Positions 1-5,942 are shown, counted from the first letter of the stretch. The stretch: 6,025 nucleotides of DNA from Chloroflexota bacterium (GCA_016865955.1 VGNW01000147.1:1-6025); one strand, 5' to 3'. Notes: generated from the sequence alone by a model not told the origin. Translations and numbers: made by a program.

Positions 1-660
1 CATCTTGAACCAGGGATACTGTGACATCACCGGTATGCCACCGGTTATGGGATAGTCGGGGTCGACAAGTACGTGCTTGGGGTTGTACTTAGGGAGGAAC
101 TTGTCTACCTGTTCCTGTTCGGGAACATCAACCGTCTCGAAGCCGTGGCTCATTCGATGGCCTTCGGATACCACCAGGGATGGCAGCAATACCTTTTCGT
201 TCTCGCTGATCTTGTAGGCCATTATCAGAGAATCGACGATCTCCTGTCCATCCTCAACGAAGAACTGGAGGAAGCTTGCATCCCTTTCCGAGAGCGCATC
301 GGAATAATCGCTCAGCAGCCCCTGCGGAATTCCGACTTCGCGGCTGGTAAGAGCCAGGACTACGGGTAGCGCCATTCCCGAGGCTGCCCATAACATCTCC
401 CGCATGAGGGCAAATCCCTGAGCACAGGTACAACTAAAAGTCCTGCATCCCGCCACTGCGGCGCCAGTGCAGATGCCCATGGCACCTAGCTCGGACTCGG
501 CATTGACTATCTCAGCGTCCAAATCGCCTCGGGTGACCATCTCATAGAGTTCTTCCGAGGCTGGAGTGGCAGGTGTAATGGGATAGGCACTTATAACCTC
601 GACTCTTGATAGCTTGGCACCGTGAGCAATACATTGATTTCCTGAAAGAAACATTTCCAT
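1..660 (-). CDS. porA: 2-oxoacid (pyruvate-type):ferredoxin oxidoreductase alpha subunit, partial (C-terminus beyond left edge)
   Basis: The first 220 residues are visible with no stop. The protein is the cytoplasmic alpha subunit, which with the beta subunit binds thiamine diphosphate and the 2-oxoacid for oxidative decarboxylation to acyl-CoA with ferredoxin reduction. Visible: a GN at residues 7-8, the signature YPITP at 26-30, ESE at 55-57, AQGFALMREML near 80-90 and a TSR at 105-107. By alignment from memory to Desulfovibrio africanus PFOR, Thr29, Glu57 and Arg107 match its Thr31, Glu64 and Arg114 (oxoacid and cofactor contacts), so the active site looks intact. The ATG at 660 lies 3 bp after the porD stop and is preceded by GTGAGG at 8-nt spacing; a second ATG at 654 is possible. 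Odd: four cysteines (64, 72, 77, 79) where homologues usually have small or hydroxyl residues. Substrate (pyruvate or a branched oxoacid) is unresolved. The beta subunit should lie further left. Confidence 0.9.
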   Translation of the reverse strand, partial: MEMFLSGNQCIAHGAKLSRVEVISAYPITPATPASEELYEMVTRGDLDAEIVNAESELGAMGICTGAAVAGCRTFSCTCAQGFALMREMLWAASGMALPVVLALTSREVGIPQGLLSDYSDALSERDASFLQFFVEDGQEIVDSLIMAYKISENEKVLLPSLVVSEGHRMSHGFETVDVPEQEQVDKFLPKYNPKHVLVDPDYPITGGIPVMSQYPWFKM

Positions 661-663
661 ACT

Positions 664-960
664 TTATGCCTCACATATGACCATCTGGATGGCCCCTTTT
701 GGACATTCATAAGCGCAGATGCCGCATCCTTTGCAATATACCATGTCTATTTCGATGCGCGGGGTATCTGGTGGGGCAGACCTATCTACGTCGAGCCGAA
801 CGATGCAATCATCGGGGCAGTACTGCGAACAGATTTTGCACCCGATGCATTTTGAGTTATCTACAACCGGGTCATGCACTCTCCAAGTTCCGGTCTTGTT
901 GACCAGAGCAATTGTTCCAGTAGCGTGGACATTGGCTCCTCTAATGTATACCTTTTCCAA
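664..960 (-). CDS. porD: 2-oxoacid:ferredoxin oxidoreductase delta subunit, 2x[4Fe-4S] ferredoxin type
   Basis: A 98-residue electron-transfer subunit that carries electrons from the thiamine centre of the PorAB core to external ferredoxin. Two classic CxxCxxCxxxCP cluster motifs are visible: Cys38, 41, 44, 48 and Cys76, 79, 82, 86, each predicted to bind one [4Fe-4S] cluster by donating three ligands to one and the last to the other. The roughly 30-residue N-terminal extension ending in TGTWR and the length are typical of PorD. The start is a TTG at 960. It is chosen because AAGAGGTG lies 4 nt upstream (965-972) and because no ATG occurs before the first cluster. The gene overlaps the 3' end of porG by 20 bp and ends 3 bp before porA, which suggests translational coupling within one operon. 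Confidence 0.93.
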   Translation of the reverse strand: MEKVYIRGANVHATGTIALVNKTGTWRVHDPVVDNSKCIGCKICSQYCPDDCIVRLDVDRSAPPDTPRIEIDMVYCKGCGICAYECPKGAIQMVICEA

Positions 961-1492
961 TTTTCACCTCTTCATATCCAGCCCTGATTGCCTCAAGATT
1001 GCGTTGCAGCTTCTCTTCTGAGAATCTGGAGCTAAGCAGCAGCCGTGTGCCTTTTTCCAAGGATTCCAATGTGACAAGACCAGTAGCGGCGGCAAAGGCT
1101 CCCAGCATTACGGAATTGGTAATGGGAACCCCTAGTATCCTCAATGCAATTGAAGTGGCGTCAAGATAGACTGTCTCGTGTGACAACCCCGGATCGGTGC
1201 GTGAGTTGATTATTAGCTTGCCGCTCTCGTTCATACCTGCTTCAACATTGACGATTCGCGTAAGCGCAGGATTCAGGACTGTGACAATATCAGGCTTCGC
1301 TATGTTCCCGCGTTCCGCGATACGCTTGTCTCCTATCCTGGCGAAAGCTTCTACCGGCGCTCCTCTCCTCTCAGCGGCAGGACTCATACAGGACAGGCCA
1401 AACTTGCCATCGAATCTGACAGATGCACACAGGATCTGCGCAAACGTTACTGCGCCCTCACCACCTCGTCCGTGTACTCTTACCTTTATCAT
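941..1492 (-). CDS. porG: 2-oxoacid:ferredoxin oxidoreductase gamma subunit
   Basis: A 183-residue protein of the pyruvate/ketoisovalerate ferredoxin oxidoreductase gamma family, thought to help bind CoA and assemble the complex. Visible family motifs: GRGGEG at 8-13 (the family has GRGGQG), ERRGAPVEAFARI at 41-53, a PDIV stretch at 67-70 and NSVMLGAFAAATG at 126-138. These support function as the first gene of a gamma-delta-alpha(-beta) operon like that of many archaea and anaerobic bacteria. I chose the ATG at 1492 because the family homology starts there (MIKVRVHGRGG) and GGGGTG lies 8 nt upstream (1501-1506). An in-frame GTG at 1546 would add 18 residues without homology and lies only about 2 nt from the predicted transcription start. 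It overlaps porD by 20 bp. Confidence 0.93.
   Translation of the reverse strand: MIKVRVHGRGGEGAVTFAQILCASVRFDGKFGLSCMSPAAERRGAPVEAFARIGDKRIAERGNIAKPDIVTVLNPALTRIVNVEAGMNESGKLIINSRTDPGLSHETVYLDATSIALRILGVPITNSVMLGAFAAATGLVTLESLEKGTRLLLSSRFSEEKLQRNLEAIRAGYEEVKIGKGIH
965..972 (-). promoter_or_regulatory. Ribosome binding site of porD (supports TTG start)
   Basis: On the minus strand this reads AAGAGGTG, 4 nt before the TTG at 960. It lies inside the 3' end of porG, so porD translation is probably coupled to porG. It is the main reason to accept the rare TTG start. Confidence 0.7.
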
Positions 1493-1554
1493 AACTTTAA
1501 CACCCCATGATAATGATGTTAGACCGCCGAGAATGATCTTGGCCACATAGTATT

Positions 1555-1583
1555 AGTATAGAATCAGCTTCGCGGACTGTCAA
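1555..1583 (-). promoter_or_regulatory. Sigma-70-type promoter for porGDA
   Basis: On the minus strand a perfect -35 TTGACA (1583-1578) is followed by a 17-bp spacer and a -10 TATACT (1560-1555, 5 of 6 consensus bases). Transcription would start near 1548, giving a leader of about 56 nt before the porG ATG. The promoter is seen directly in the sequence; its activity is inferred. A perfect inverted repeat TTCGC/GCGAA (1569-1573 and 1591-1595, arm centres 22 bp apart) flanks the -35 box and could be an operator, but 5-bp arms can occur by chance. Confidence 0.75.
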
Positions 1584-1595
1584 CTCGTGAGCGAA

Positions 1596-1624
1596 TTGCT
1601 AGGATAGTTTAGCTGCGCTATAAT
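1596..1624 (+). promoter_or_regulatory. Sigma-70-type promoter for the reductase-mutase operon
   Basis: TTGCTA (-35, 1596-1601; 4 of 6 consensus bases), a 17-bp spacer and a perfect TATAAT (-10, 1619-1624). The predicted start is near 1631, leaving a 5' leader of roughly 137 nt. The -35 boxes of this and the divergent por promoter are only 12 bp apart, so one regulator bound between them could act on both. The short inverted repeat TAGC-TGC-GCTA (1610-1620) touches the -10 box. Confidence 0.7.
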
Positions 1625-1630
1625 ATAAAG

Positions 1631-1767
1631 TGCGGCATGTGTAGCTTTCACACGTGGATAACCTCAGAATGCATGTGTATCTGGAGACCTCTTACTATTG
1701 CCAGACTGTGCAAGAACAAGCTATTTGCCCAAACTCTAATTGTTGAGGATAAGGAGACATCAAGTAA
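1631..1767 (+). promoter_or_regulatory. 5' leader of the reductase-mutase operon with hairpin and 9-bp direct repeat
   Basis: This is the untranslated leader between the predicted transcription start and the first gene. Directly visible: a 7-bp stem (1636-1642 pairing with 1650-1656, one G-U) around the 7-nt loop AGCTTTC, and a direct repeat GCATGTGTA at 1635-1643 and 1671-1679. An open frame of 25 codons (1669-1743, stop 1744-1746) lacks a good ribosome binding site. The leader ends in AAGGAG (1751-1756), the ribosome binding site of the next gene. No cobalamin riboswitch B12 box (GCCACTG) was found even though the operon encodes a B12 enzyme. No regulatory function is proven. Confidence 0.4.
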
Positions 1768-3771
1768 ATGCTGAAGCATCTATTCAGTCCTGCTCGAATA
1801 GGTTCAATTGAAATCGACAACCGGATTGTAATGCTAGCTATGCATCTTGCCTTTGCCACGGAAGATGGATTCTCCACTGAGCGGCTAAAAAACTTCTATG
1901 TTGAACGAGCAAAGGGTGGGGCAGGTCTATTGATTATAGGAATGGCCTATGTTGACCAGGCTGGCAAGGGACAGGGGTTATCCCTTGATATCTATGATGA
2001 CAAGTATGTTCCGGGATTGAAAGAAGTAGCTGAAGCCTGCAGGGCTTATGGAAGCAGGGTGTTTCTTCAACTCAGTCATCAGGGCGGAACAGCTCTCCCA
2101 AAGCTGACCGGGCAACAACCAGTGTCTTGCTACGTTATTACCACTCGTAAGAGCGATATGCCACCAAGGGAATTAACTGTCGCAGAGATTCACCAAGTTG
2201 TTGATAAGTTTGGTGAAGCTGCGAGACGGACTAAAGAAGCATCGTTTGATGGAATTGAGGTAGTTGCCTCCACTAATACTCTGATTAACCAGTTTCTTTC
2301 TCCTATCACTAACAAACGCACGGACAAATATGGTGGTGAGCTGAAGAACAGGATGAGGTTTCTACTCGAGGTGAACGAGTCTGTTAGAGGTAAAGTGGGC
2401 AAAAATTACCCCTTATCCTACAGAATAGTAGGTGATGAGCTTATGGAAGGGGGAAATGGTTTAGCTGAAGCAGTGCGGATTGCCCGGGAACTGGAGAAGA
2501 TAGGTGCCGATGCAATAAATGTCAATCTGTCCTGGCATGAGGCGCCTGTGCCTCAGATAGCAATGTCAGTTCCCAGAGGGGCGTTCACGTATACCGCTCG
2601 AGCAGTTAAAGACGCAGTCAATGTGCCGGTTATAGCTACCGGCAGAATTAATGACCCCATACTTGCAAATAGGCTGATCGAAGATGGTGTGACCGATTTC
2701 GCCGGGATGGGGAGAGCTCTCATTGCCGATCCCGAACTCCCCAATAAAGCCAGGGGGAATCGCTTTGATGATATCAGACCTTGCATAGCTTGCGGCCAGG
2801 GTTGTTTTGACGTTGCGATCTTTGACAGACCTGTAACCTGCACGACTAATGCTGCTGTTGGCAGGGAAGAGGAGTACAGAATCACAAAAGCGAAGAAGCC
2901 CAAGAAGGTCATGATTGTGGGCGGTGGCCCAGGAGGGATGGAGGCAGCGAGAGTTGCAGCTTTAAGAGGGCATAAGGTGAGCTTGTACGAGAAAAGTCAG
3001 AAGCTAGGCGGATGGCTGAACCTTGCATCCGTTATTCCGGGCAGAGAAGAGATTAGCAGCCTAGTGAAATATTTGATTTCGCAGGTTAAAAAGCTGGGCG
3101 TTGATGTCAGGATGGGGGTAGAGGTTACGTCAGACTTAATATATCGAGAGAAGCCTGATGTGGTAATAGTTGCCACTGGTTCTGAGCCGATAATACCTAG
3201 AATCTCTGGGGTTGGTGGGGATAATACGGTTACTGCAGGGGATGTCTTAACCGGAAACGTGAAGACGGGTAAGAGGGTGGTAATCGTGGGAGGTAGTGGC
3301 GTGGGCTGTGATGCAGCAATATACCTGGCAAAAAAAGGGACGGTAGATGCTGAGACATGTTTCTTCCTGGCTGGAGTGGGAGCAGTTGACCTGGACGCTA
3401 TGCTCTCACTGAACAGGAAGGGTACTAAGAATGTCACTATTGTAGAAATGCTTCCCAAGCTGGGCCGAGGCATAGGGATTAGCACCAGATGGACCATTAT
3501 GAGGACACTGAGGGAACTCGGTGTTTCGATGATCAGCAGTGCCAAAGTTGAGCGAATAACAGATAAAGGGGTCATAGTAAAAATTAATGGAGCAGATAAA
3601 TTAATTGAAGCAGATACTGTCGTAATCGCTGTTGGTCATAGAAGCAATAACAAGCTTTTGGCGGAGCTAAAGGCGAAAGCCCCCGAAGTCTATGGCATTG
3701 GAGATTGTGTAGAGCCAAGAACTGCATTGGAAGCAATCCGAGAAGCCTACGACATCGCTATCAGGATTTGA
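1768..3771 (+). CDS. 2,4-dienoyl-CoA reductase/old-yellow-enzyme family Fe-S flavoprotein with altered active-site motif
   Basis: A 667-residue NAD(P)H-dependent oxidoreductase with the full FadH/trimethylamine dehydrogenase/BaiCD architecture. Residues 1-330 form an FMN TIM barrel (NRIVM at 18-22, QLSHQGG at 101-107, NQFLSPITNKRTDKYGG at 174-190, WHEA at 256-259, TGR at 291-293). Cys339, 342, 346 and 358 (Cx2Cx3Cx11C) bind a [4Fe-4S] cluster. Residues 380-667 form a FAD/NAD(P)-binding domain with VGGGPGG (384-390), a second nucleotide loop GGSGVG (508-513) and GIGDCVEPR (643-651). Expected electron flow is NAD(P)H to FAD to Fe-S to FMN to an enoyl substrate. The length is normal. Odd: the family motif H-G-A-H-G-Y before L-x-NQF is V-A-S-T-N-T here (166-171), losing the tyrosine that serves as proton donor in E. 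coli FadH, so the substrate or chemistry probably differs. The start ATG has AAGGAG 11 nt upstream. It is first in an operon with a B12 mutase, 30 bp before the next gene. Exact substrate unknown; a dienoyl-CoA or enoyl-CoA is inferred. Confidence 0.88.
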   Translation: MLKHLFSPARIGSIEIDNRIVMLAMHLAFATEDGFSTERLKNFYVERAKGGAGLLIIGMAYVDQAGKGQGLSLDIYDDKYVPGLKEVAEACRAYGSRVFLQLSHQGGTALPKLTGQQPVSCYVITTRKSDMPPRELTVAEIHQVVDKFGEAARRTKEASFDGIEVVASTNTLINQFLSPITNKRTDKYGGELKNRMRFLLEVNESVRGKVGKNYPLSYRIVGDELMEGGNGLAEAVRIARELEKIGADAINVNLSWHEAPVPQIAMSVPRGAFTYTARAVKDAVNVPVIATGRINDPILANRLIEDGVTDFAGMGRALIADPELPNKARGNRFDDIRPCIACGQGCFDVAIFDRPVTCTTNAAVGREEEYRITKAKKPKKVMIVGGGPGGMEAARVAALRGHKVSLYEKSQKLGGWLNLASVIPGREEISSLVKYLISQVKKLGVDVRMGVEVTSDLIYREKPDVVIVATGSEPIIPRISGVGGDNTVTAGDVLTGNVKTGKRVVIVGGSGVGCDAAIYLAKKGTVDAETCFFLAGVGAVDLDAMLSLNRKGTKNVTIVEMLPKLGRGIGISTRWTIMRTLRELGVSMISSAKVERITDKGVIVKINGADKLIEADTVVIAVGHRSNNKLLAELKAKAPEVYGIGDCVEPRTALEAIREAYDIAIRI

Positions 3772-3801
3772 CGACATTCAAGTTAATAGTGGGGGATCTG
3801 T

Positions 3802-5493
3802 ATGTATAAAAAGAAACTATTAATGCAGGATAAAGCTCTAAAAGAAAAATGGCAGACAAGATTCTCCAAAATCTATGGTGATAGAGAATTCAAAATGACA
3901 ACAAGCTCGGGGATACCGGTCAAGCCATTCTATATGGCAAGCGACATTAACGACATTGATTACGAGGGCGTGGGAGTACCTGGAGAGTATCCCTACACCA
4001 GAGGAATATATCCGGTACACTATCAGTTCCAGCCCTGGATGAATGAGCAAATCCATGGCTATGGTTTGCCTGAGCAAACACGCGAGAGGATGGATGCTCT
4101 ATCGGAGCATGGCATGGAGGGTTATTTTGGGGGAGGAGTCCACAACATAGTTGGTGACCTAGCATCAAATGCTGGCTATGATCCGGATGATCCTCGGGCT
4201 GAGGGGTGGGTGGGCCAGGGTGGGGTGGCAATATATAACACAGAGGATATGGAAAGGCTAATCCATGACCTGCCGCTGGATAAAACAAACTTCGTCTGGA
4301 ATATCCAGGACACCTCAATGGCGATGCTTGCGTTGTACATTGTAGCAGCTGAAAGGATGGGTTTTCCCAAGGAGAAGCTGCGTGGCAATACTATGAATTC
4401 ACTCTACCGTCGATGGTGTTGGGATTGTATTGGCTTCCCTCCCGAGAGCGCTTTCAAATTAATGGTGGAGCTCATTGCATATTGCACTCGGGAGATGCCA
4501 AAGTGGAATACAACAAACATAAGCGGTTACTGCATGATCGAAGCCGGTGGTAGTCCTGTTCATGAGACAGCATTTGTTATGGCAACCTCTATTGCCCTTA
4601 CGGAGAAGTGCAGGCAAGCGGGATTGAACCCAGATGATTTTTTACCCAGGTTTGGCTTTCATATCGCTCAGGGCAACGATTTTCTGGAGAATATCGCCAA
4701 GCTGCGTGCCATAAGAAGAATGTGGGCTAAGATCAACAAGAATAGATTTAACTGTAGTAATCCCAAGGCTATGCAGGCAAGAATCTTCGTTCAGACTGCG
4801 GGCTCTTCGTTGACGGCGCAGCAGCCATTGAATAACATAGTCAGGGCTGCTTTTCAGACACTGGGTGCAATTCTGGGAGGTGCCAATGCTGTGCAAACTG
4901 ATGCCTACGATGAAGCACTGAGTATACCAACAGAGGAGGCAGCAGTTCTGGCTCTAAGAACCCAGCAAATCGTGCGTCATGAAACAAACGTGCCAAATGT
5001 CTCCGACCCGTTAGCGGGGTCCTACTATTTGGAATGGCTTACCAACCGTATCGAGAGTGATGCTTTTGACCTGATTCAGAAGATAGACGACATGGGTGGC
5101 TACATCAAATGCTGGAATAATGGTTGGCTCAGTGGAACGTTGCGTAAAAGTGCCTATGAGTGGAGAGAGAAGGTAAATAGTGGTATTGAGACCGTGGTCG
5201 GGGTGAATAAATATGTGACTGGAGAGAAGCAGAAGGTTCCTGTTTTCAGTGTCGATGAGGCGATAGGTAAAACTTCGGTGGACCGTATAATACGGTATCG
5301 AAATCAGCGCGATAGCGCCAAGACGAAATCTGCTCTTGAGAACCTGCGGCAGGCGGCAATCAAAATTAATCAGGGTAAGGGTGGAGAAGGCTATTTAATG
5401 CCAGCGTTAATTGATGCTTTCAAGGCAAAGGCTACCCTGGGAGAAACAATGGAGGTAATTAAGGCAGTATTTGGTTTTTCTTGTGAGCAGTGA
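3802..5493 (+). CDS. B12-dependent acyl-CoA mutase large (substrate-binding) subunit, methylmalonyl-CoA mutase family, substrate unknown
   Basis: A 563-residue catalytic subunit for radical 1,2-rearrangement of an acyl-CoA carbon skeleton. The length and lack of a B12 domain match two-subunit mutases of the IcmA/HcmA type, with the cobalamin domain in the next gene. Conserved family stretches: EYPYTRGIYP (62-71), GYDPDDP (125-131), AKLRAIRRMWA (299-309), QTAGSSLTAQQP (331-342), DEALSIPTEEAA (370-381), RTQQI (386-390), DPLAGSYYLE (402-411) and GVNKY (467-471). It is not a standard methylmalonyl-CoA mutase. By motif alignment from memory with the Propionibacterium enzyme, Tyr89 is Ile84, Gln197 is Met198, Arg207 is Trp207 or Asp208 (a one-residue gap nearby), His244 is Cys244, His328 is Phe329 and the HTN motif is QTD (365-367). 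About six residues are inserted in a glycine-rich loop at 104-131. Ile at the Tyr89 position recalls 2-hydroxyisobutyryl-CoA mutase, but that enzyme has Gln at the Arg207 position and keeps His244. The ATG is preceded by GGGGGA at 3791-3796. Family certain, substrate unknown; automatic annotation as methylmalonyl-CoA mutase would mislead. Confidence 0.9.
   Translation: MYKKKLLMQDKALKEKWQTRFSKIYGDREFKMTTSSGIPVKPFYMASDINDIDYEGVGVPGEYPYTRGIYPVHYQFQPWMNEQIHGYGLPEQTRERMDALSEHGMEGYFGGGVHNIVGDLASNAGYDPDDPRAEGWVGQGGVAIYNTEDMERLIHDLPLDKTNFVWNIQDTSMAMLALYIVAAERMGFPKEKLRGNTMNSLYRRWCWDCIGFPPESAFKLMVELIAYCTREMPKWNTTNISGYCMIEAGGSPVHETAFVMATSIALTEKCRQAGLNPDDFLPRFGFHIAQGNDFLENIAKLRAIRRMWAKINKNRFNCSNPKAMQARIFVQTAGSSLTAQQPLNNIVRAAFQTLGAILGGANAVQTDAYDEALSIPTEEAAVLALRTQQIVRHETNVPNVSDPLAGSYYLEWLTNRIESDAFDLIQKIDDMGGYIKCWNNGWLSGTLRKSAYEWREKVNSGIETVVGVNKYVTGEKQKVPVFSVDEAIGKTSVDRIIRYRNQRDSAKTKSALENLRQAAIKINQGKGGEGYLMPALIDAFKAKATLGETMEVIKAVFGFSCEQ
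4203..4225 (+). other. G-quadruplex-forming motif inside the mutase gene
   Basis: Five runs of at least three guanines (4203-4206, 4208-4210, 4212-4214, 4218-4220, 4222-4225) with loops of 1, 1, 3 and 1 nt satisfy the canonical intramolecular quadruplex pattern on the coding strand. It encodes a Gly/Trp/Val-rich segment around residues 135-141, and the neighbouring codons are much less G-rich. Folding in DNA or mRNA is plausible; any biological role is unproven. Confidence 0.5.
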
Positions 5494-5503
5494 GGGGCTA
5501 GAA

Positions 5504-5917
5504 ATGGCTGATACAGGACAGAAAAAGAGGATACTACTGGCTAAGTCACAGATAGATGCTCATGATAGAGGGGTAAGGTATATTGCCAGGAAGCTCTTGG
5601 AGGCTGGGAAAGAAGTAATCTTCATAAGGTACGGTGTGCCAGACGAAATTGTACATGCTGCTTTGCAGGAGGATGTAGATGTAATTGGGATCAGTTTCTC
5701 GACGGGTACGCCTACGGCTGTTATTCCAAAGGTAATGAGTTTGCTAAAAAAGAAAGGTGTCAAAGATAAAGTGGTAATAGTTGGGGGTATAGTACCAGAT
5801 GATATCGTTCCGAAATTAAGAGAGTATGGGGTGGCTGGGGTATTTGGCCCGGGCTCGGCCCCCGCTGATATTATTGATACCATCGAACGGGCAGTCTCAA
5901 AGAAGCCTTCAGCTTAA
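5504..5917 (+). CDS. B12-binding small subunit of the acyl-CoA mutase
   Basis: A 137-residue cobalamin-binding Rossmann-like domain that pairs with the preceding subunit to form the holo-mutase. It carries the base-off/His-on signature DxHxxG (Asp18, His20, Gly23), with His20 as the expected lower cobalt ligand, and the GG of the nucleotide-tail pocket (VIVGGIVPDD, 91-100) followed by GVAGVFGPGS (109-118). The second signature, usually SxL, reads SFS (64-66), a minor deviation. The size matches stand-alone small subunits such as HcmB or IcmB. I chose the ATG at 5504 because GAGGGG (5492-5497) lies 6 nt upstream and homology begins soon after; an in-frame upstream TTG at 5471 lies inside the large-subunit gene and lacks such support. 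It follows the large subunit by 10 bp, so the two are almost certainly co-translated. Confidence 0.95.
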   Translation: MADTGQKKRILLAKSQIDAHDRGVRYIARKLLEAGKEVIFIRYGVPDEIVHAALQEDVDVIGISFSTGTPTAVIPKVMSLLKKKGVKDKVVIVGGIVPDDIVPKLREYGVAGVFGPGSAPADIIDTIERAVSKKPSA

Positions 5918-5942
5918 GTGATATCCAGCGATCGAATAGTAC

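Noticed and set aside
73..369. Open frame on the plus strand opposite porA
   Set aside because: The minus strand here encodes conserved PorA sequence; the plus frame shows no recognisable domain.
1493..1546. Upstream GTG start for porG adding 18 residues
   Set aside because: Family homology begins at the ATG at 1492, which has its own ribosome binding site, and the GTG sits almost on the predicted transcription start.
1631..1767. Cobalamin riboswitch upstream of the B12 mutase operon
   Set aside because: The leader is only about 137 nt and has no B12 box; GCCAGACTG near 1700 only resembles it, and no multi-stem architecture was visible.
2997..3575. Long open frame of 192 codons on the minus strand inside the reductase gene
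   Set aside because: It is antisense to a well-conserved FAD/NAD domain, has low-complexity Ser/Pro/Thr composition and no ribosome binding site or family resemblance.
3772..3801. Terminator or promoter between reductase and mutase genes
   Set aside because: The 30-bp gap has only a ribosome binding site; no stem-loop with a T-run or promoter pair is present.
3947..4318. Minus-strand open frame of 123 codons opposite the mutase N-terminus
   Set aside because: It mirrors a conserved coding region, is rich in Pro, His and Cys in a shadow-like way, and has no supporting signals.
3802..5493. Naming the large subunit methylmalonyl-CoA mutase (mutA/mcmA)
   Set aside because: Family membership is clear but the substrate carboxylate Arg, the partner Tyr and the catalytic His are absent, so the specific name is not supported.
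5471..5503. Upstream TTG start for the B12-binding subunit
   Set aside because: It would overlap the mutase gene and lacks a ribosome binding site; the ATG at 5504 has GAGGGG at good spacing.
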